Assembly: GCF_036711975.1 (NCBI RefSeq)
Contig: NC_091971.1
Location: forward strand, 15,135,501 to 15,199,500
Length of the DNA stretch: 64,000 nucleotides
Direction: 5' to 3'
Origin: Onthophagus taurus
Lineage: Eukaryota; Arthropoda; Insecta; Coleoptera; Scarabaeidae
Under the pieces are notes generated by a model, which worked only from the letters and a program-made list of their open reading frames with translations, was not told where the DNA came from and searched no databases. A program made the translations under genes and the position numbers. Of the stretch, positions 38,325 through 50,500 are shown one piece after another. The first letter of the stretch is position 1, and the number at the start of each line of letters is the position of its first letter.

Positions 38325-39190
38325 CAGTGCCCTACTTAATTATTGGCACAGCAATCGTTTTTCGTTTTACAGCTGTTTTTAAACCTAATTAACAAATGGT
38401 ATTTAGTGAAAGTATGTTTTCTATATTATTTAATTAATTAAATACATTACTTTTTCAATTAAATCAATAAAAAAGTACACATTTTCACCGCGCAAAATTA
38501 TTGGCATACTTATCAATTGGCACAAACGTACATATGCTTAGTCAAAATGTCAAAACTCCTAAGTGTGTGTCTATTTCCCCCTATTGACAGTTAATTTGAT
38601 TTATAAACCGAATTCGATTTTGTCCAATTTTGTCTTTATCAACTGTAGTAGTTACACGAAAAATGGGTTGAAAAAAAAAAGTAACCACCAAATCTTGGCG
38701 TAAAATATATATTCTTCGTTTGCACAACCAAAGCAGATGCTTTTGCTGAGATTGGAGAAATGATGAACAAAAGCTGACATCAAATTTCAAAAGTGCTAAG
38801 CATACTGGACGACCTCGAGCTTTAACATCTATATGTAACCATAAGAAACGTCTAGACTATACAAAGAAATATAAGAATAAACCAAATACATTCTGGGATC
38901 AAGTACCCTTCTCAGATGATAGTTCAACATTTTTCAGGTGATGGAGAAGAGCAAAAATTTGATAAATAAAGTTGCATGCTATTATGGACAAAACAGTTTA
39001 TTTAAATATGACCCAAAGCATTCGGCTCATATCCTGCGTATGTGGTTGTCATATAATACCCCACATGTGTTACCACATCCTCCGCAGTCTCCAGATCTCA
39101 ACCCGATTGAACATTTGCGAGAGGAATTGGATAGACAGATCAAAAAGCTACTAACAAGTCGGAGCTGAAACAAGCATTGTCAGAGGAGTA
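38325..39190 (+). mobile_element. Tc1-like transposon remnant
   Basis: The left end ACAGTGCCCTACTTAATTAT resembles a Tc1-type terminus. Broken frames then give HTGRPRALT (about 38800, the linker after the HTH), FWDQVPFSDDSS (38900), and the strongly diagnostic DPKHSAHILRMWLSYNTPH and PPQSPDLNPIEHLREELD (39010-39135), which cover the second and third catalytic blocks. The right terminal repeat is not found, so the copy is truncated. Confidence 0.8.
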
Positions 39191-39414
39191 ATATAGAATA
39201 TATATAGATATAGAAGATAGTCTACCGATATATCGATAACGACTTAATCTACTTATTTTCAAAACTTCAATTTTGCTTTCAAAAGTATTCAATAAAGCAT
39301 ACAATTGAAGTATTTATGCAACTGAAGTATTTATTTATACTAAGAAGATTCTAACAGCTTTTTTGTGACATGCTCCGAATCCCGAGTGAGTTTGTCCATT
39401 CCATTTGTTCGTTC

Positions 39415-39960
39415 AAGCACTTGATTGCAGTAAGGCCAATGATATAGTGGTCTTAACTTTACCGCGACACACTTCAAATAAATTACACCCCTGGATCGTA
39501 CAATATTCGGAACTTTTTTTAATCAGGGTGCAGATTCTTGGATGTTATCCCAACCAGGTCTAACAGTAACAATTTATGATCTCCCAGTAATTGTCTGTAT
39601 GGCACGGGATCGTGCAGCAACTCCTACAGATATAAAATCTGGTTTCAAATGCACCTTTTGATAGGACTTGATAGGGCTAGTTTTTACAGTCTTATGTAAC
39701 GGATAGACCATTGCCTGTTGGAAAAACTGACGAACAAAACAAGAATGATGAAAATCTTCCATCAACAACCACAACACCTTCAAGCAGTGCAACATCTTAT
39801 TCTACACCATTTGTCTCCCCTAAAGATATTCGTCCATTTCCCAAAGCAGATGAAAAAAATCCACAAGACGTGGACCCCAAAAACTAAAATGTATTATCGC
39901 CACTGACACGCCAGAAAAAGATGAAATAGCTAGCAGATAAAATAACGGGGATTGATTCTG
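39415..39960 (+). mobile_element. pogo/Tigger-like (DDE_1) transposase remnant
   Basis: Plus-strand text with frameshifts: KANDIVVLTLPRHTSNKLHP (39430-39485), then PGLTVTIYDLPVIVCMARDR and AATPTDIKSGFKCTF (39555-39665), then SPKDIRPFPKA and TDTPEKDEI (39815-39930). The order matches the catalytic end and tail of CENP-B/jerky-type transposases of the pogo superfamily. Inactive, lying directly after the Tc1-like remnant. Confidence 0.75.
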
Positions 39961-40214
39961 ATTTCTGATGACAATTTAAATTCTTCAAATGAATCTGAGA
40001 ATTAAAGAGAAATCATTGACGTGGGTAATTTGATCATTGCCAAAGCTTTCGGTAAGGATTCAATGAGGCAGTATGAACGCTCAAGCAACTGAAAAATTAA
40101 GAGACGGATACGAAGTTAAGTTTTTCAAAAGGCATGCTTCTATCGTTTTGTTGAATCAAAAGAAGACCCTGCTTCTTATCTTTTGATAAAATAGTGCTTC
40201 GATAAAGTAGAATT

Positions 40215-40465
40215 TTTCAAAAATATGAAAATTACAAGAGTGTTAAAAAAATCGGTATCCGGAGCATGATACAGAAAAACTATTACTACAAAAGTTGTAG
40301 CAAATTGTATCCTTAATACAATGGTCTGTAACATTTTTGCTCCCAAATGCATCAATGTGGAGAAATTTTGAAAAATAGGAAAATTAAAGAGTGTTAAAAA
40401 AATCGGTTTCCGGAGCATGATACAGAAAAACTATTACAACAAAAGTTGTAGCAAATTGTACCCTA
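40215..40465 (-). repeat. Two diverged satellite A monomers
   Basis: Two copies about 165 bp apart share TCCGGAGCATGATACAGAAA and TTGTAGCAAATTGTA. Read on the minus strand these are the satellite A blocks (compare the reverse of 8200-8240). They directly precede palindromic cluster 4. Confidence 0.7.
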
Positions 40466-40484
40466 GCTGTACCCTGCTAGTGTA

Positions 40485-40990
40485 AATTGTAGTTTTACAC
40501 TAGCATTATCATTAGAACTAACACAACACCTAGAACTAGAATCATTCGGGTTTAGCCGTCTTAAAAGACGTGCGGCTAAATCTGAATGCTTCTAGTTCTA
40601 GGTCTAGTGTTAGTTCTAGTTCTATACTATCACTAGAACTAACACAAGACCTAGAACTAGAATCATTCGGGTTTAGCCGTCTTGAGAGACGTGCGGCTAA
40701 ACCCGAATGTTTCTAGTTCTAGGTCTGGTGTTAGTTCTTGTTTTACACTAGCACTATCACTAGAACTAGCACAAGACCTACAACTAGAATCATTCGGGTT
40801 TAGCCGTCTTGAAAGGCGTGCAGTTAAATCCGAATGTTTCTAGTTCTAGGTCTAATGTTAGTTCTAGTTTTAATTATTATTCAGCATTAGATTGTGGTAT
40901 ATTTTTATTGAACGAAAAGTAGAACTAACACTGGACCTAGAACCAGAAACATTGGGGTTTAACCATGCGTCTCTTAAGACGGAAACTCAA
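40485..40990. repeat. Palindromic repeat cluster 4
   Basis: Four tandem copies at about 40500-40625, 40630-40745, 40750-40875 and 40915-40990 (partial). Here the arms meet at GCCGTCTTNAGACGTGCGGC centres, and copies are separated by TTTTACACTAGCACTATCAC. Confidence 0.85.
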
Positions 40991-41089
40991 AGTTATCATT
41001 TCTAAGCAAAACTTTTCCTTTGCAAAATTACCAGTGCAAGTGCATAGTAGTTTCGTAACTATGGTGACTGCAATCATATATTGCGCATT

Positions 41090-41170
41090 TTCATATTTTT
41101 CTCGATATTTACGCATCTGAGAGCAAAATTGTGAAGAATAAATTTGCCATTAACATCTTGTAAATAAGGT
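41090..41170 (+). repeat. Satellite A fragment
   Basis: ATTTTTCTCGATATTTACGC followed by ATCTGAGAGCAAAA, a segment of the satellite A monomer near 6900-6935, followed by a degraded remainder. Confidence 0.65.
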
Positions 41171-42360
41171 GTTCCGTTAAAAAAAACAATTGACCCATTT
41201 TTCGGAAACACTAAATACTATAAACAATTTTTTGTTAAATTATTTGAACTCCCTTCCCCGTATTAATCCGTTATATCGGTTTTACACTACTTTAATATAT
41301 TTGCCAAACTTATTGACACTAATGTATTGGATGTAATATAAAAGGCGGAATGTGCAACCCGTTCGTCCTTTTAGCGCAGTAGTTACAAGTGCAAACGACT
41401 TGGCAATTAGTTGCCTGTTATTTGGGTTAGCCTCCAAAAAAGACGGGATTCACTGCCAATTTTAAATAGAACAATACTTAGTGGGAGAGACACCATCTTT
41501 ATTTTACATATTGCGATTTTCATCATCATCTTTACTCATTAAAATATATAAAATAAGCATTAACACCAACAATAAAATTAGATTTCGTGACTAAATTGAA
41601 ATAAATATTACGAATTTAGGTCGCGTAAATCATCAGTACATATACCCAAAAATAACCCACCATGAAATTTGTTATTGCAACTCATTAAATTTAAAAATAT
41701 TCCGATTAAATTAAAACCAATATTTTTTAAAATCACTTTCATATCCCCTTTTTTAAAAGACACCTGTATTTATCTACCAACACACTACGGTATGAAGACA
41801 ATTTGAGTCTTAGCCAAAACTAACAACTTTTTTTTTAGATTTTTTTAACGATCTTTTTGAACGTACCTTTTTTCCTTTCGAAGAGGACCTGTGGGTCCAG
41901 AAGGATGGTCTCTGCAGGGACATGGTTAACACGTTGGCAACACTGCCAAAGCGGTCGGGAATGAATCGCGAACTCTTTTACGTGAAAAATTTAGATTTTT
42001 TTTTTCGAGAAGTCTAGAAGAGTGTGCGCCTGGGCTCACTGTATATTTAGATACTTTTATAATACCGCGGTTTCATGTCAAAGCAGCTGAGAGGATATAT
42101 TTTGGCAACGCTTGCTGAAAATACGGTATTTTGGAAACTCTTACAGGTCTCCCTAGAGATTTGATATCGTATTACTATTATCTGTTGTTTATATTTTTTT
42201 TTAATAAAAATATAAAATAATTAATTTAATTTTTTGAATTTAACAATTATTAAATAAAACTCCATCTATGATTTGATTATTATAACTTGATTGATTTAAT
42301 CATTTTTGAATAGATGGCGCAATCTTCACTAACCTATAACAAATTAGGTTATGCAATTGA
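41171..42360. other. Spacer between repeats and IVD 3' flank
   Basis: No gene or assignable transposon seen. Confidence 0.4.
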
Positions 42361-42365
42361 GTAGC

Positions 42366-42660
42366 TTAGGGATAAAGTCCATACATGAAAATGGCGGTTT
42401 GACAGTTTGTCAGTGCTTATTTACAAAAAGTGCACGTATAATAATGATGTCTTGTTGCCTTTGGAGTTGCAAAAAATACCAGTAAGAAGGATTTTTGACT
42501 CTTCAGAGTACCATAAGAACAATAAGAAAGGAAATTTTGTGTAAATTTATCAACAGAATGACATAGTTTTAAATTTCCCGCTTGACCTTCGAGCCAAAAT
42601 GGCGGCAAACCGCCGTATTTTGATAATCTAGGGACTTTACTTAGGGAGCATTTAGGGAGC
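42366..42660. mobile_element. Short element with inverted ends
   Basis: The left part GGGATAAAGTCCATACATGA plus AAAATGGCGGTTTG is mirrored on the right by GGCGGCAAACCGCC ... TCTAGGGACTTTACTTAGGG. Imperfect inverted ends of about 40 bp enclose under 300 bp. A tiny plus-strand ORF (MMSCCLWSCKKYQ) starts inside. Possibly a MITE; family unknown. Confidence 0.4.
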
Positions 42661-42957
42661 TTAGAATCAATCCACTATTATAAATTTCATTTTGCAACTC
42701 TAGATGGCTCTCTGCGTGTTTTTCCTTATTTGTGTCAAAACCGACTATATCCCATGGAAATTGTTGCTTAAATTTTGATCTGAATTGCAAAATGGACTAA
42801 ATTCACCGCTGTTTGCGCATCAGATAAGTTTTTATGCTTTCCTGAAAAAAAATTATGTTTTGGGGATGGCACTTGTACTCAATTAAAAAAAAATTATATA
42901 TTGAAAATAAATTTATGGCAAGGTCATTTTCGCTGAAACTTTTAACAATTTTCTTTC

Positions 42958-45900
42958 TTATTTATATTCCGAATTGATAGTTCTTCCAATTAATAGTCTT
43001 CTAACTTCTGATGTACCAGCTCCAATTTCATATAATTTCGCATCACGCATTAATCTTCCAGCTGAATAATCATTAATATAACCATTTCCGCCTAAAATTT
43101 GAATAGCATCTAATCCCATTTGAGTCGCCTTTTCAGCACAATACAAAATAACACCGGCGCAATCTTTACTATTCGCATTCTTTTTATCACAAGCTTTAGC
43201 AACGTTGTATAAATAACTTCTACAAGCGCTTAAAGTTGTGTACATATCAGCCATTTTTCCCTAAAACAACAAATTTACATCCTAAATCTTTTTAAGACAT
43301 TTAAAATTAAATAACTTACTTGTATTAATTGAAATTCCCCAATTTTTTGGTCAAATTGTTTTCTATCATGTGCATATCCAAATGCAAGATCACAACATGC
43401 TTGCATTACTCCAACTGGTCCCGCGGCTAAAACTAATCGTTCGTAATCCAAACCACTCATTAAAACATAAACTCCTTTATTTTCTTCTCCTAATAAATTT
43501 TCTTTGGGTACTTTACAATCTTCGAATATTAATTCGCACGTATTCGATCCGCGCATTCCCATTTTATCTAATTTTTGGGCTGTTTTAAATCCTGGAAAGC
43601 CTTTTTCGACCAAAAATGTTGAAATTCCATGTTGTTTCTTTGTAGCTTTCGGATCCGTTCGGGCGTACACTACTAAAACGTCAGCATCCGGTCCGTTTGT
43701 AATCCAAAATTTGTTTCCGTTTAAAACATAATAATCGCCTTTCTTCTCAGCCTTTAATTTCATTGAGACTACGTCAGAACCTGAACCTGGTTCTGACATT
43801 GCTAACGCTCCAAAGTGTTCTCCGGAACATAACTTAAATCAAAAAAGAAATTTAACCTATATTAAAAAAAAATTTTTTTTGAGCTAATTACTTTAGGAAG
43901 ATATTTTAATTTTTGTTCTTCAGTTCCGTTTCTATGAATTTGATTAATACATAAATTTGAATGAGCACCGTAACTAAGTGCTATCGCTGAACATGCTCTT
44001 GATAATTCTTCCATAACGATGCAATGTTCCAAATAGCCAGCTTCTGTACCTCCATATTTACTCTTTGCTGTTATACCTAAAATTTTTTATAATCAATATC
44101 ATCCTGTATCTTATGCTATATCATCATGTATACAGGGAATTTCATATAACTCGCAATATATGAATGCAGTAACCATAGTTACGAAACTATTATGTACTTG
44201 CACTGTACCAAATAAAATGCAACATAGCTTAATGGACTTAATGGTACAGGCTTTGGGTAGATTTACAAAAGAAACGTTTTGCTTGGAAAAAGGTAACGTC
44301 TTTATGATAACCCTGAATTTTCCACCGTCTTAAAAGACGTATGGCTAAACCCGAATGTTTCTGGTTCCATGTCTAGTGTTAGCTCTAGTGATAGTGCAAA
44401 ACTAGAACTAACACTAGACCGAGTGCCTACTGGATTTAGGCACATGTCTCTCAAGACGGCTAAACCCGAATGATTGTAGTTCTATATCTTGTGATAATGC
44501 TAATGTAAAAATAGAACTAACACTAGACCTAGAACTAATAGGCTAAAGACTTCATAGAAATGATACTATTTTTTTCAAAATGTTTCAAAAAGTTTGAATA
44601 ATACACAATATAGTAGTATATTGAATATATACTACTGAAAGTAGCCATCCTATCTATACAAGATATGTTCAGTTTAAGGTGACAAGGTAGATTAGGAAAG
44701 ACACCAATATTGTTCTGGCAGCACACTTCAATGCGCATGATCTGATCAAGTCCACGTGAAGTTTTATTCGATTTATTTCTACTTATTCTGTTCTATTATT
44801 ATTTATTATTCTATCTATAAGTGACGTTTAATTTGGCACCTGTCAAAATCAAATAATTTTTTAGTTAAATTAAATTAAAATAGTTGCAAATTCTGTTGAT
44901 AGATGCTGTTTTAAATATTTTAAAATCATCCAAAATATGTTTTAATGATAAATTTCTAAATTAATTTTATTCATTAATCAATTTAAATAATTAAAACGTT
45001 TAATAACGAAAACTATATTACCGACCTTAATATACACACGTCAAAGTTGTCAAGTTTGACTGCAAATTCTGTTGATAGATGCTGTTTTAAATATTTTAAA
45101 ATCATCCAAAATATGTTTTAATGATAAATCTCTAAGTTAATTTTATTCATTAATCAATTTAAATAATTAAAACGTTTAATAACGAAAACTATATTACCGA
45201 CCTTAATATACACACGTCAAAGTTGTCAAGTTTGACTGTCAAACAAAAACTTGAAGTGATTTAAATAAAAGTGATAGAATATAAAAAGAATAAAAATAAA
45301 GTTATAGATTAGAGCGCCGAGCAAGTGAGTACGATTACGCGACGCAAATTTAGTTCTTTGTCATGCATATATAAACTTCAATGCGCATGACCTGAGCAAG
45401 CCCACGTGAAGTATATTTTTTTATTCTATTTATTTCTACTTATTCTTTTCTATTATTACAATTTTCTAAGTGACGTTTAATTTAACTTTGACACCTGTCA
45501 AAATCAAAATAATTTTTTAGTTTGCGTCAAATCTTGGGAAAATTTATCTCTTCCGACAATAATAAGAGTAATCTATGCAGGTTAGTTAACGGAGATTCAA
45601 AAACTGCGTGTAGTGGTGATTCTGGGGGTCCTTTAGTGCAAAGTAACACTTTAGTAGGAATTGTTTCTTTCGGTATTAATAAATGTGTAATTCGAGGTGC
45701 GCCCTCTGTTTACACGAAAGTCGGCAAATTTGTTGATTGGATATCCAAACAACTTGAAAAGTGATTTAAATTAATTAATATTAACTCAAAAAAACGCCAT
45801 ATATCAAACTAACCTAAAACAAATTAACTTAACCTCAAAAAAAAATTAACCTAATTAAATTAAAATAGTTGCAAATTCTGTTGATAGACGCTGTTTTCAA

Positions 45901-47197
45901 TATTTTAAAATCATCCAAAATATGTTTTAATGATAAATCTCTTAATTAATTTTATTCATTAAACAATTTAAATAATTAAAACGTTTAATAACGAAAACTA
46001 TATTACCGACCTTAATATACACACGTCAAAGCTGTCAATTTTGACTGTCAAGCAAAAACTTGAAGTGATTTAAATAAAAATGATAGAATATAAAAAGAAT
46101 AAAAATAAAGTTATAGACTACAGTGCCGAGTAAGTGAGTTTCTTTGTCACACATACATAAAGACTTTTACATAAAAATCTTTTAATACTTTTGAATTATT
46201 ATGTTGTAGTAAGTATAATTTAATAATGAATAATACATAAAACATTTCCTTTATTCTGAATTCTGCAACTTCTTTGTCATTTCGTGGCTTGTGCCGCGTG
46301 GACAACTGCATTGTCCTAAAACTAAATATCATTTTCACTTTTACATTTTTGATATCAGGGATATTACAATTTTCATATTTTGAAAATTTATCATGGCGCC
46401 CCATAGTGTTGTGCGCCCTGGGACAGTCGCCCCCCTGGTAGTTACACCTTAACGCCTCTGGTCAGGTTTAGCCGTCTTAAGAGACGCATCGCTAAACGGA
46501 ATTTTTCTAGGTCTAGTGATGATTCTAGTCCTAGTGTTAGTCTAGTTTTATTTCTTATTCAGCGCTAGATTCTTATATATTTTTTTTTAAGCTATAATAG
46601 ACACCCGTATTGATCCGTTATATCGAGGTTTTACTGTAATGTCAAATTATATTGACATGTTGCATTTTAAGTGGGCCAAAGTAAATAGGTACGCCATGGT
46701 TTTTATGGAAATATATTTTTGTATATTGCATCTTAAATGACATTCACTGTATGTTTTGATTTAGCAAATAAACAAAGTCAAATCCAAGGTCGTTTTAATT
46801 TAAAAGTAAAAGCAGCTCAAAAAATGTTTAACCAAATTGGTTGAAAGGCATCTAAATTAAGAAAACATTGACGTACTTACCTAATAACCCGAGGCTTCCT
46901 AATTTTTTCCAAAACTCTCTTAACCCATCGAAATTATTTTTCTTATCAATTTCGTTAGCATATGGAGCTAATTCTTTTTGAGCGAAATTAAAGACTGTTT
47001 CTCGAAACTTAAAATAAATGGGTCAATTTTTATTTAATTTTTTTAATTGATAAGAATTATTAAAAAGATACCTGAATTTGATCTTCGGATAAACCAAATA
47101 TGTTTTCGTCAATGGGATAATATTGCGATGCGCTTCTACAATGCACAGATACATTTTTTATTCCTCTCAAAAAATTCCGTGAGATGTTTAAAGCCAT
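42958..47197 (-). CDS. IVD: Isovaleryl-CoA dehydrogenase, mitochondrial
   Basis: Minus-strand exons 47197-47072, 47007-46881, 44076-43892, 43832-43320 and 43260-42958 (TAA) join in phase to 417 aa; human IVD is about 423-426 aa. The N-terminus ([14 protein letters not shown]) is basic and Arg-rich, as expected for mitochondrial import. Acyl-CoA dehydrogenase blocks follow: [64 protein letters not shown], and the C-terminal [20 protein letters not shown]. Two features separate it from other family members: the catalytic Glu in LDYERLVLA, and Gly-Ala rather than Glu in YEIGAGTSE. The enzyme oxidises isovaleryl-CoA to 3-methylcrotonyl-CoA in leucine breakdown, using FAD. Intron 2 is 2.8 kb and full of repeats; the others are short. 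It follows Ogdh head-to-tail. Confidence 0.97.
44325..44545. repeat. Palindromic repeat cluster 5
   Basis: Two degraded copies of the GGCTAAACCCGAATG / CTAGAACTAACACTAGACC palindrome inside IVD intron 2. Confidence 0.8.
44730..46140. repeat. Composite repeat A-B-C, repeated around a protease exon
   Basis: Block A (CAATGCGCATGA ... TTTTTTAGTT) lies at about 44730-44870 and 45375-45525. Block B (AATAGTTGCAAATTCTGTTG ... ACACGTCAAAG) lies at about 44876-45058, 45060-45238 and 45862-46045. Block C (AAACTTGAAGTGATTTAAAT and onward to GAGTGAG) follows the last two B copies. In the right-hand copy A and B are separated by a trypsin-like exon; in the left-hand copy they are joined directly. Located in IVD intron 2. 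Confidence 0.8.
45520..45764 (+). pseudogene. Isolated terminal exon of a trypsin/chymotrypsin-like (S1) serine protease
   Basis: After an acceptor-like TTTTTTAG (about 45513-45520) comes an open frame encoding [20 protein letters not shown], then [34 protein letters not shown] and a stop at 45764. GDSGGP holds the S1 nucleophile Ser, and the rest is the usual C-terminal part including the last disulfide Cys and a terminal amphipathic helix. The exons with His and Asp of the triad are absent on this strand nearby. It sits within IVD intron 2, on the opposite strand, between repeat blocks A and B. It is most likely a captured exon fragment, although its frame is intact. A functional split gene is less likely. 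Confidence 0.7.
46460..46600. repeat. Palindromic repeat fragment 6
   Basis: GGTTTAGCCGTCTTAAGAGA followed by CGCATCGCTAAACGGAATTT and degraded arm sequence (CTAGTGTTAGTCTAG). One half-degraded copy in IVD intron 2. Confidence 0.7.
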
Positions 47198-47442
47198 TTC
47201 AACTTATTTGTGAGATATTTTTTGTAGGTTCCTTGGACATTAACCTCAACTTGTAAAGAGTATTAATAGGAATGTGAGTTGAATGGAAGATTTATCACAA
47301 AATATAGTCCACCAAAGATACAGTTAAGTCTATATTATATTTTAAGAGATAAGAAAAGGTATCGTTTATATCGTGTTTATTTCTAAACGATTTTGTAATT
47401 TTTACATTTTTCTCATTGATTCCCAAAAATATATAGTACAAA

Positions 47443-47542
47443 TTATAATTGTGTGAAGTCTTTTAACATCTGTATTTGTTCAAGATTATTTGTGTGTTTA
47501 TCTCCAGTAGCTGGTGCAGCGCGGGCTGGTCTAGCTATAACT
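47443..47542 (-). CDS. Ogdh: Ogdh alternative last exon 3 (variant canonical C-terminus)
   Basis: Acceptor TTTAAATAG, phase 2 entry, encoding [20 protein letters not shown], then [13 protein letters not shown] and TAA. It is the same length (100 bp) as exon 2 and shares RP...APATG[ND]K, so the two look like duplicated, mutually exclusive terminal exons. AATAAA on the minus strand is at 47381-47376, 62 bp after the stop. Confidence 0.88.
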
Positions 47543-50500
47543 CTATTTAAATAAAAACAATTACTAAAAAGAAAAATTAAATTATGTATTTAATATTTCG
47601 GTATCTTTAAAGACAACGAAGATATTTGCTTGTATGTTTTTGTTGTCATCGCATTTCCTATTGGAAATAAGGAAATTAAATTAATTAAATAAAGGTGGTA
47701 ATAAAACAAATAAATAAATCAACATTGTTATTGATACTGTTTACTCAAGCAACAGGTCATTCAAAACGTTCATACAATAAATAAATAGCACTTAGAAGAA
47801 AATACTACAATACATAATAATACAGTTGGGGTTTTTCTTTCCTCAAAAGTTACCAAAGAAATATGTGTGATGAAATAAAAGGATTGTTTGTGATATATTA
47901 TAATAGCATTAATAGCAAACGCGGTAAAATTTAAAATAAATCTTTTTTAAAAACATTTTCTTAAAATTTTTATTATTTAAAACAAGCACCATGTTTTATT
48001 ATTGCGTTTGCAACGGTAAATTATAATTTTAAGGAGTATTTTCCGACTGCAAAATATCATTCGATTGAGGGGGGTCTCTTCTTCCGCGATTTATAATATA
48101 CTATTACACTAATTACACTTAAAATGATTCTCGCCTTCGTATTATTTTTTTTGTACAATTAACTACATAAAGTAATCTCTATGTACAATAGTTAAAACAT
48201 CTAACGTTTTTTTTTAATAGTTAACATAAAACTGTCTTATCGACCAAACATAATTCATAAAACATGAAATTTTTATATAGTTAAACCAATATGCAATAAT
48301 TTTATTCTAAATAAATTATTTTTTTATCAATCTAGGCGTGCCGCAAAAATTACGATAATAACAATGATATTGATTGTTAAACTGAAAGAAAATAACGACT
48401 ATTTTGATTCAAATTAACCATCGATAATACAATTTCGTTTTTATACCTAAATCTAATTTTTTTCTTAATATTCAAAATCGATTTTTCTTTCATTTCTTAA
48501 TGGTGATAAGATAAATAGCAATAATTGCTAGATAATTTCACTAGTATAGAAAAATTGTGTTGTTTCTTCTTTTCACAAATTTTTTTAGATTGATAAAAGG
48601 TCGTTGACCATCGCTTGGTATTCGCGATTGTATTGAGTTTTGTTACCAGTTGCTGGACTTGGAGCAACAGGTCTTCCAATGTAGCTATTCATAACAAACA
48701 AAAAAACTTATTATTACACATTTTCAAAAAATATATCATAATATATTAATTTACCACAAAAAAAAAAACAATCACCACACATTAAACACATATCAATAGA
48801 TAAAAAAAAATTTACAAATCTAATAAAAGCTGTGAATTAAAGAAGCGAAGTATGTGAGCTATTTGAAGCCATAATTTTGATTTGGCATTATCATAATAAA
48901 TAGCAAAAAGAATGAAAGAAACGATTGCATTAACACTTGGGAAGGAAAAATAAACGAATAGGGTTATATTAAACAGTTAAAAATAAAGAATAGTGCACTT
49001 GAAGATATGATTTATTGGCCAACGATTTTTTCTCACCCAACAACCCTCGGCTCGATTTCCGTTACCGGCTCCGTTTGCTCAACCGGATCTGGTTCCTTTT
49101 TGCCAAACAATCGGCTGAACCAGCTCAGCAATGTTCGCGCAGTTTCAACTCTGCGCATCGAAAAAAAAACGCGATAAATTCAAGGACGGTTGAATCTAAA
49201 AGGACTGCTACATCCTTTGTAATCCAGAAAATGATGTTGTGTTTTTGTGTCTTTATTGTATACAGGGTGGCTATTTTGTATGGAATATAATATATGGATA
49301 TCTCGGTAAATATCGACGACTTTATAAAAAACAAGTTTTTTTGTGAAATTAACTTAATAAACACTACAGATGACAAGTGATAACATGTTAAAAACATGGA
49401 AAACCCACTATGAGGAAAAATTTAAACAAGAGGATACAGAAGAAGTGGAGGAGAGTCGAGAAGAGGTGGAAGATATAGAGGAACAGCAGATAACAGAGTA
49501 TATCACCAAAATCACTAAAAAGAGGAGGTCCGAACGTAGTACAGTGGCGGAGGAAAAGATTCCAGCAGACATAGAATACTGAATCAATACCCTACGAATG
49601 GGAAAAGAATATAATCATGCCAATCCATAAGAAGGGGGAAACAACCAGAGCAATCAATTTGGAGCCGGTTGCGCTCAAACTCTACTCAACGGATGAGAAT
49701 CCAAATAGAAGAAAAACTCGAAGAGGAACCATTTCACACTCGAAGAGGAACCATTTCACACTCGAAGAGGATATACAAGGTGTACCATTTTGTTGTAAAA
49801 ATGTTTTTTTTAAATAACTTGAAACCAACTCAATATTCTGTTTGGATTCGATCATTTTATTGAAATTTGGACTAGTACAATTTGTTTAGTCACTTTCTGA
49901 AAGTGATGTCTGGCTTCTTGACATCAGCGACATAAGACATAAGCGTCAAATCAGGCGCGTCCGCCTGTTCGGCCAGTCGTAATTGCCACTTTTCGATATC
50001 AATCGATTTGAAAACATGGTACGCAGCAAATCCGTTATTAATCGAGCAGTGTGGCATGTTGCATCACTTCGATTTTGCCAAACCGTCATCGTAGAGAGGC
50101 CAAACTGCTGAACGTCAACCGAGCGTCATCACTTTCACGTCTTAACTTTGGGCATCGATGTTGCTAAAGAACTACTGGCATTAAATTTCGCCACTAAATT
50201 TCAAATTGTCTTGGCTGTGGACGTTCAACGACTGCGATATTTTGCTCTGTACGTGCGTTGAGCAAGCGTAAGAAAGGAACTTTTTTGGAAATTCCACAAT
50301 TCCACAATTTCTGCACGTTCTTGAAGTGTATAGCGAGCCATGGTTAAAATTGTACTGAACTGACGTTTCCAACGCGCCATCAAACATGGCGACTTGCCAG
50401 CTGGTTGTCAAGTTATTAAAAAGAAACAGCGGGTTCAACAAAATGGGATACCCTGTATATTTGGCCTTCCCTAGACCTAAAAGCAGCTTTCAATCGGGTA

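Noticed and set aside
45520..45764. Functional serine-protease gene
   Set aside because: Only the last exon is present; exons for the catalytic His and Asp were not found nearby on the same strand, and repeat blocks flank it on both sides.
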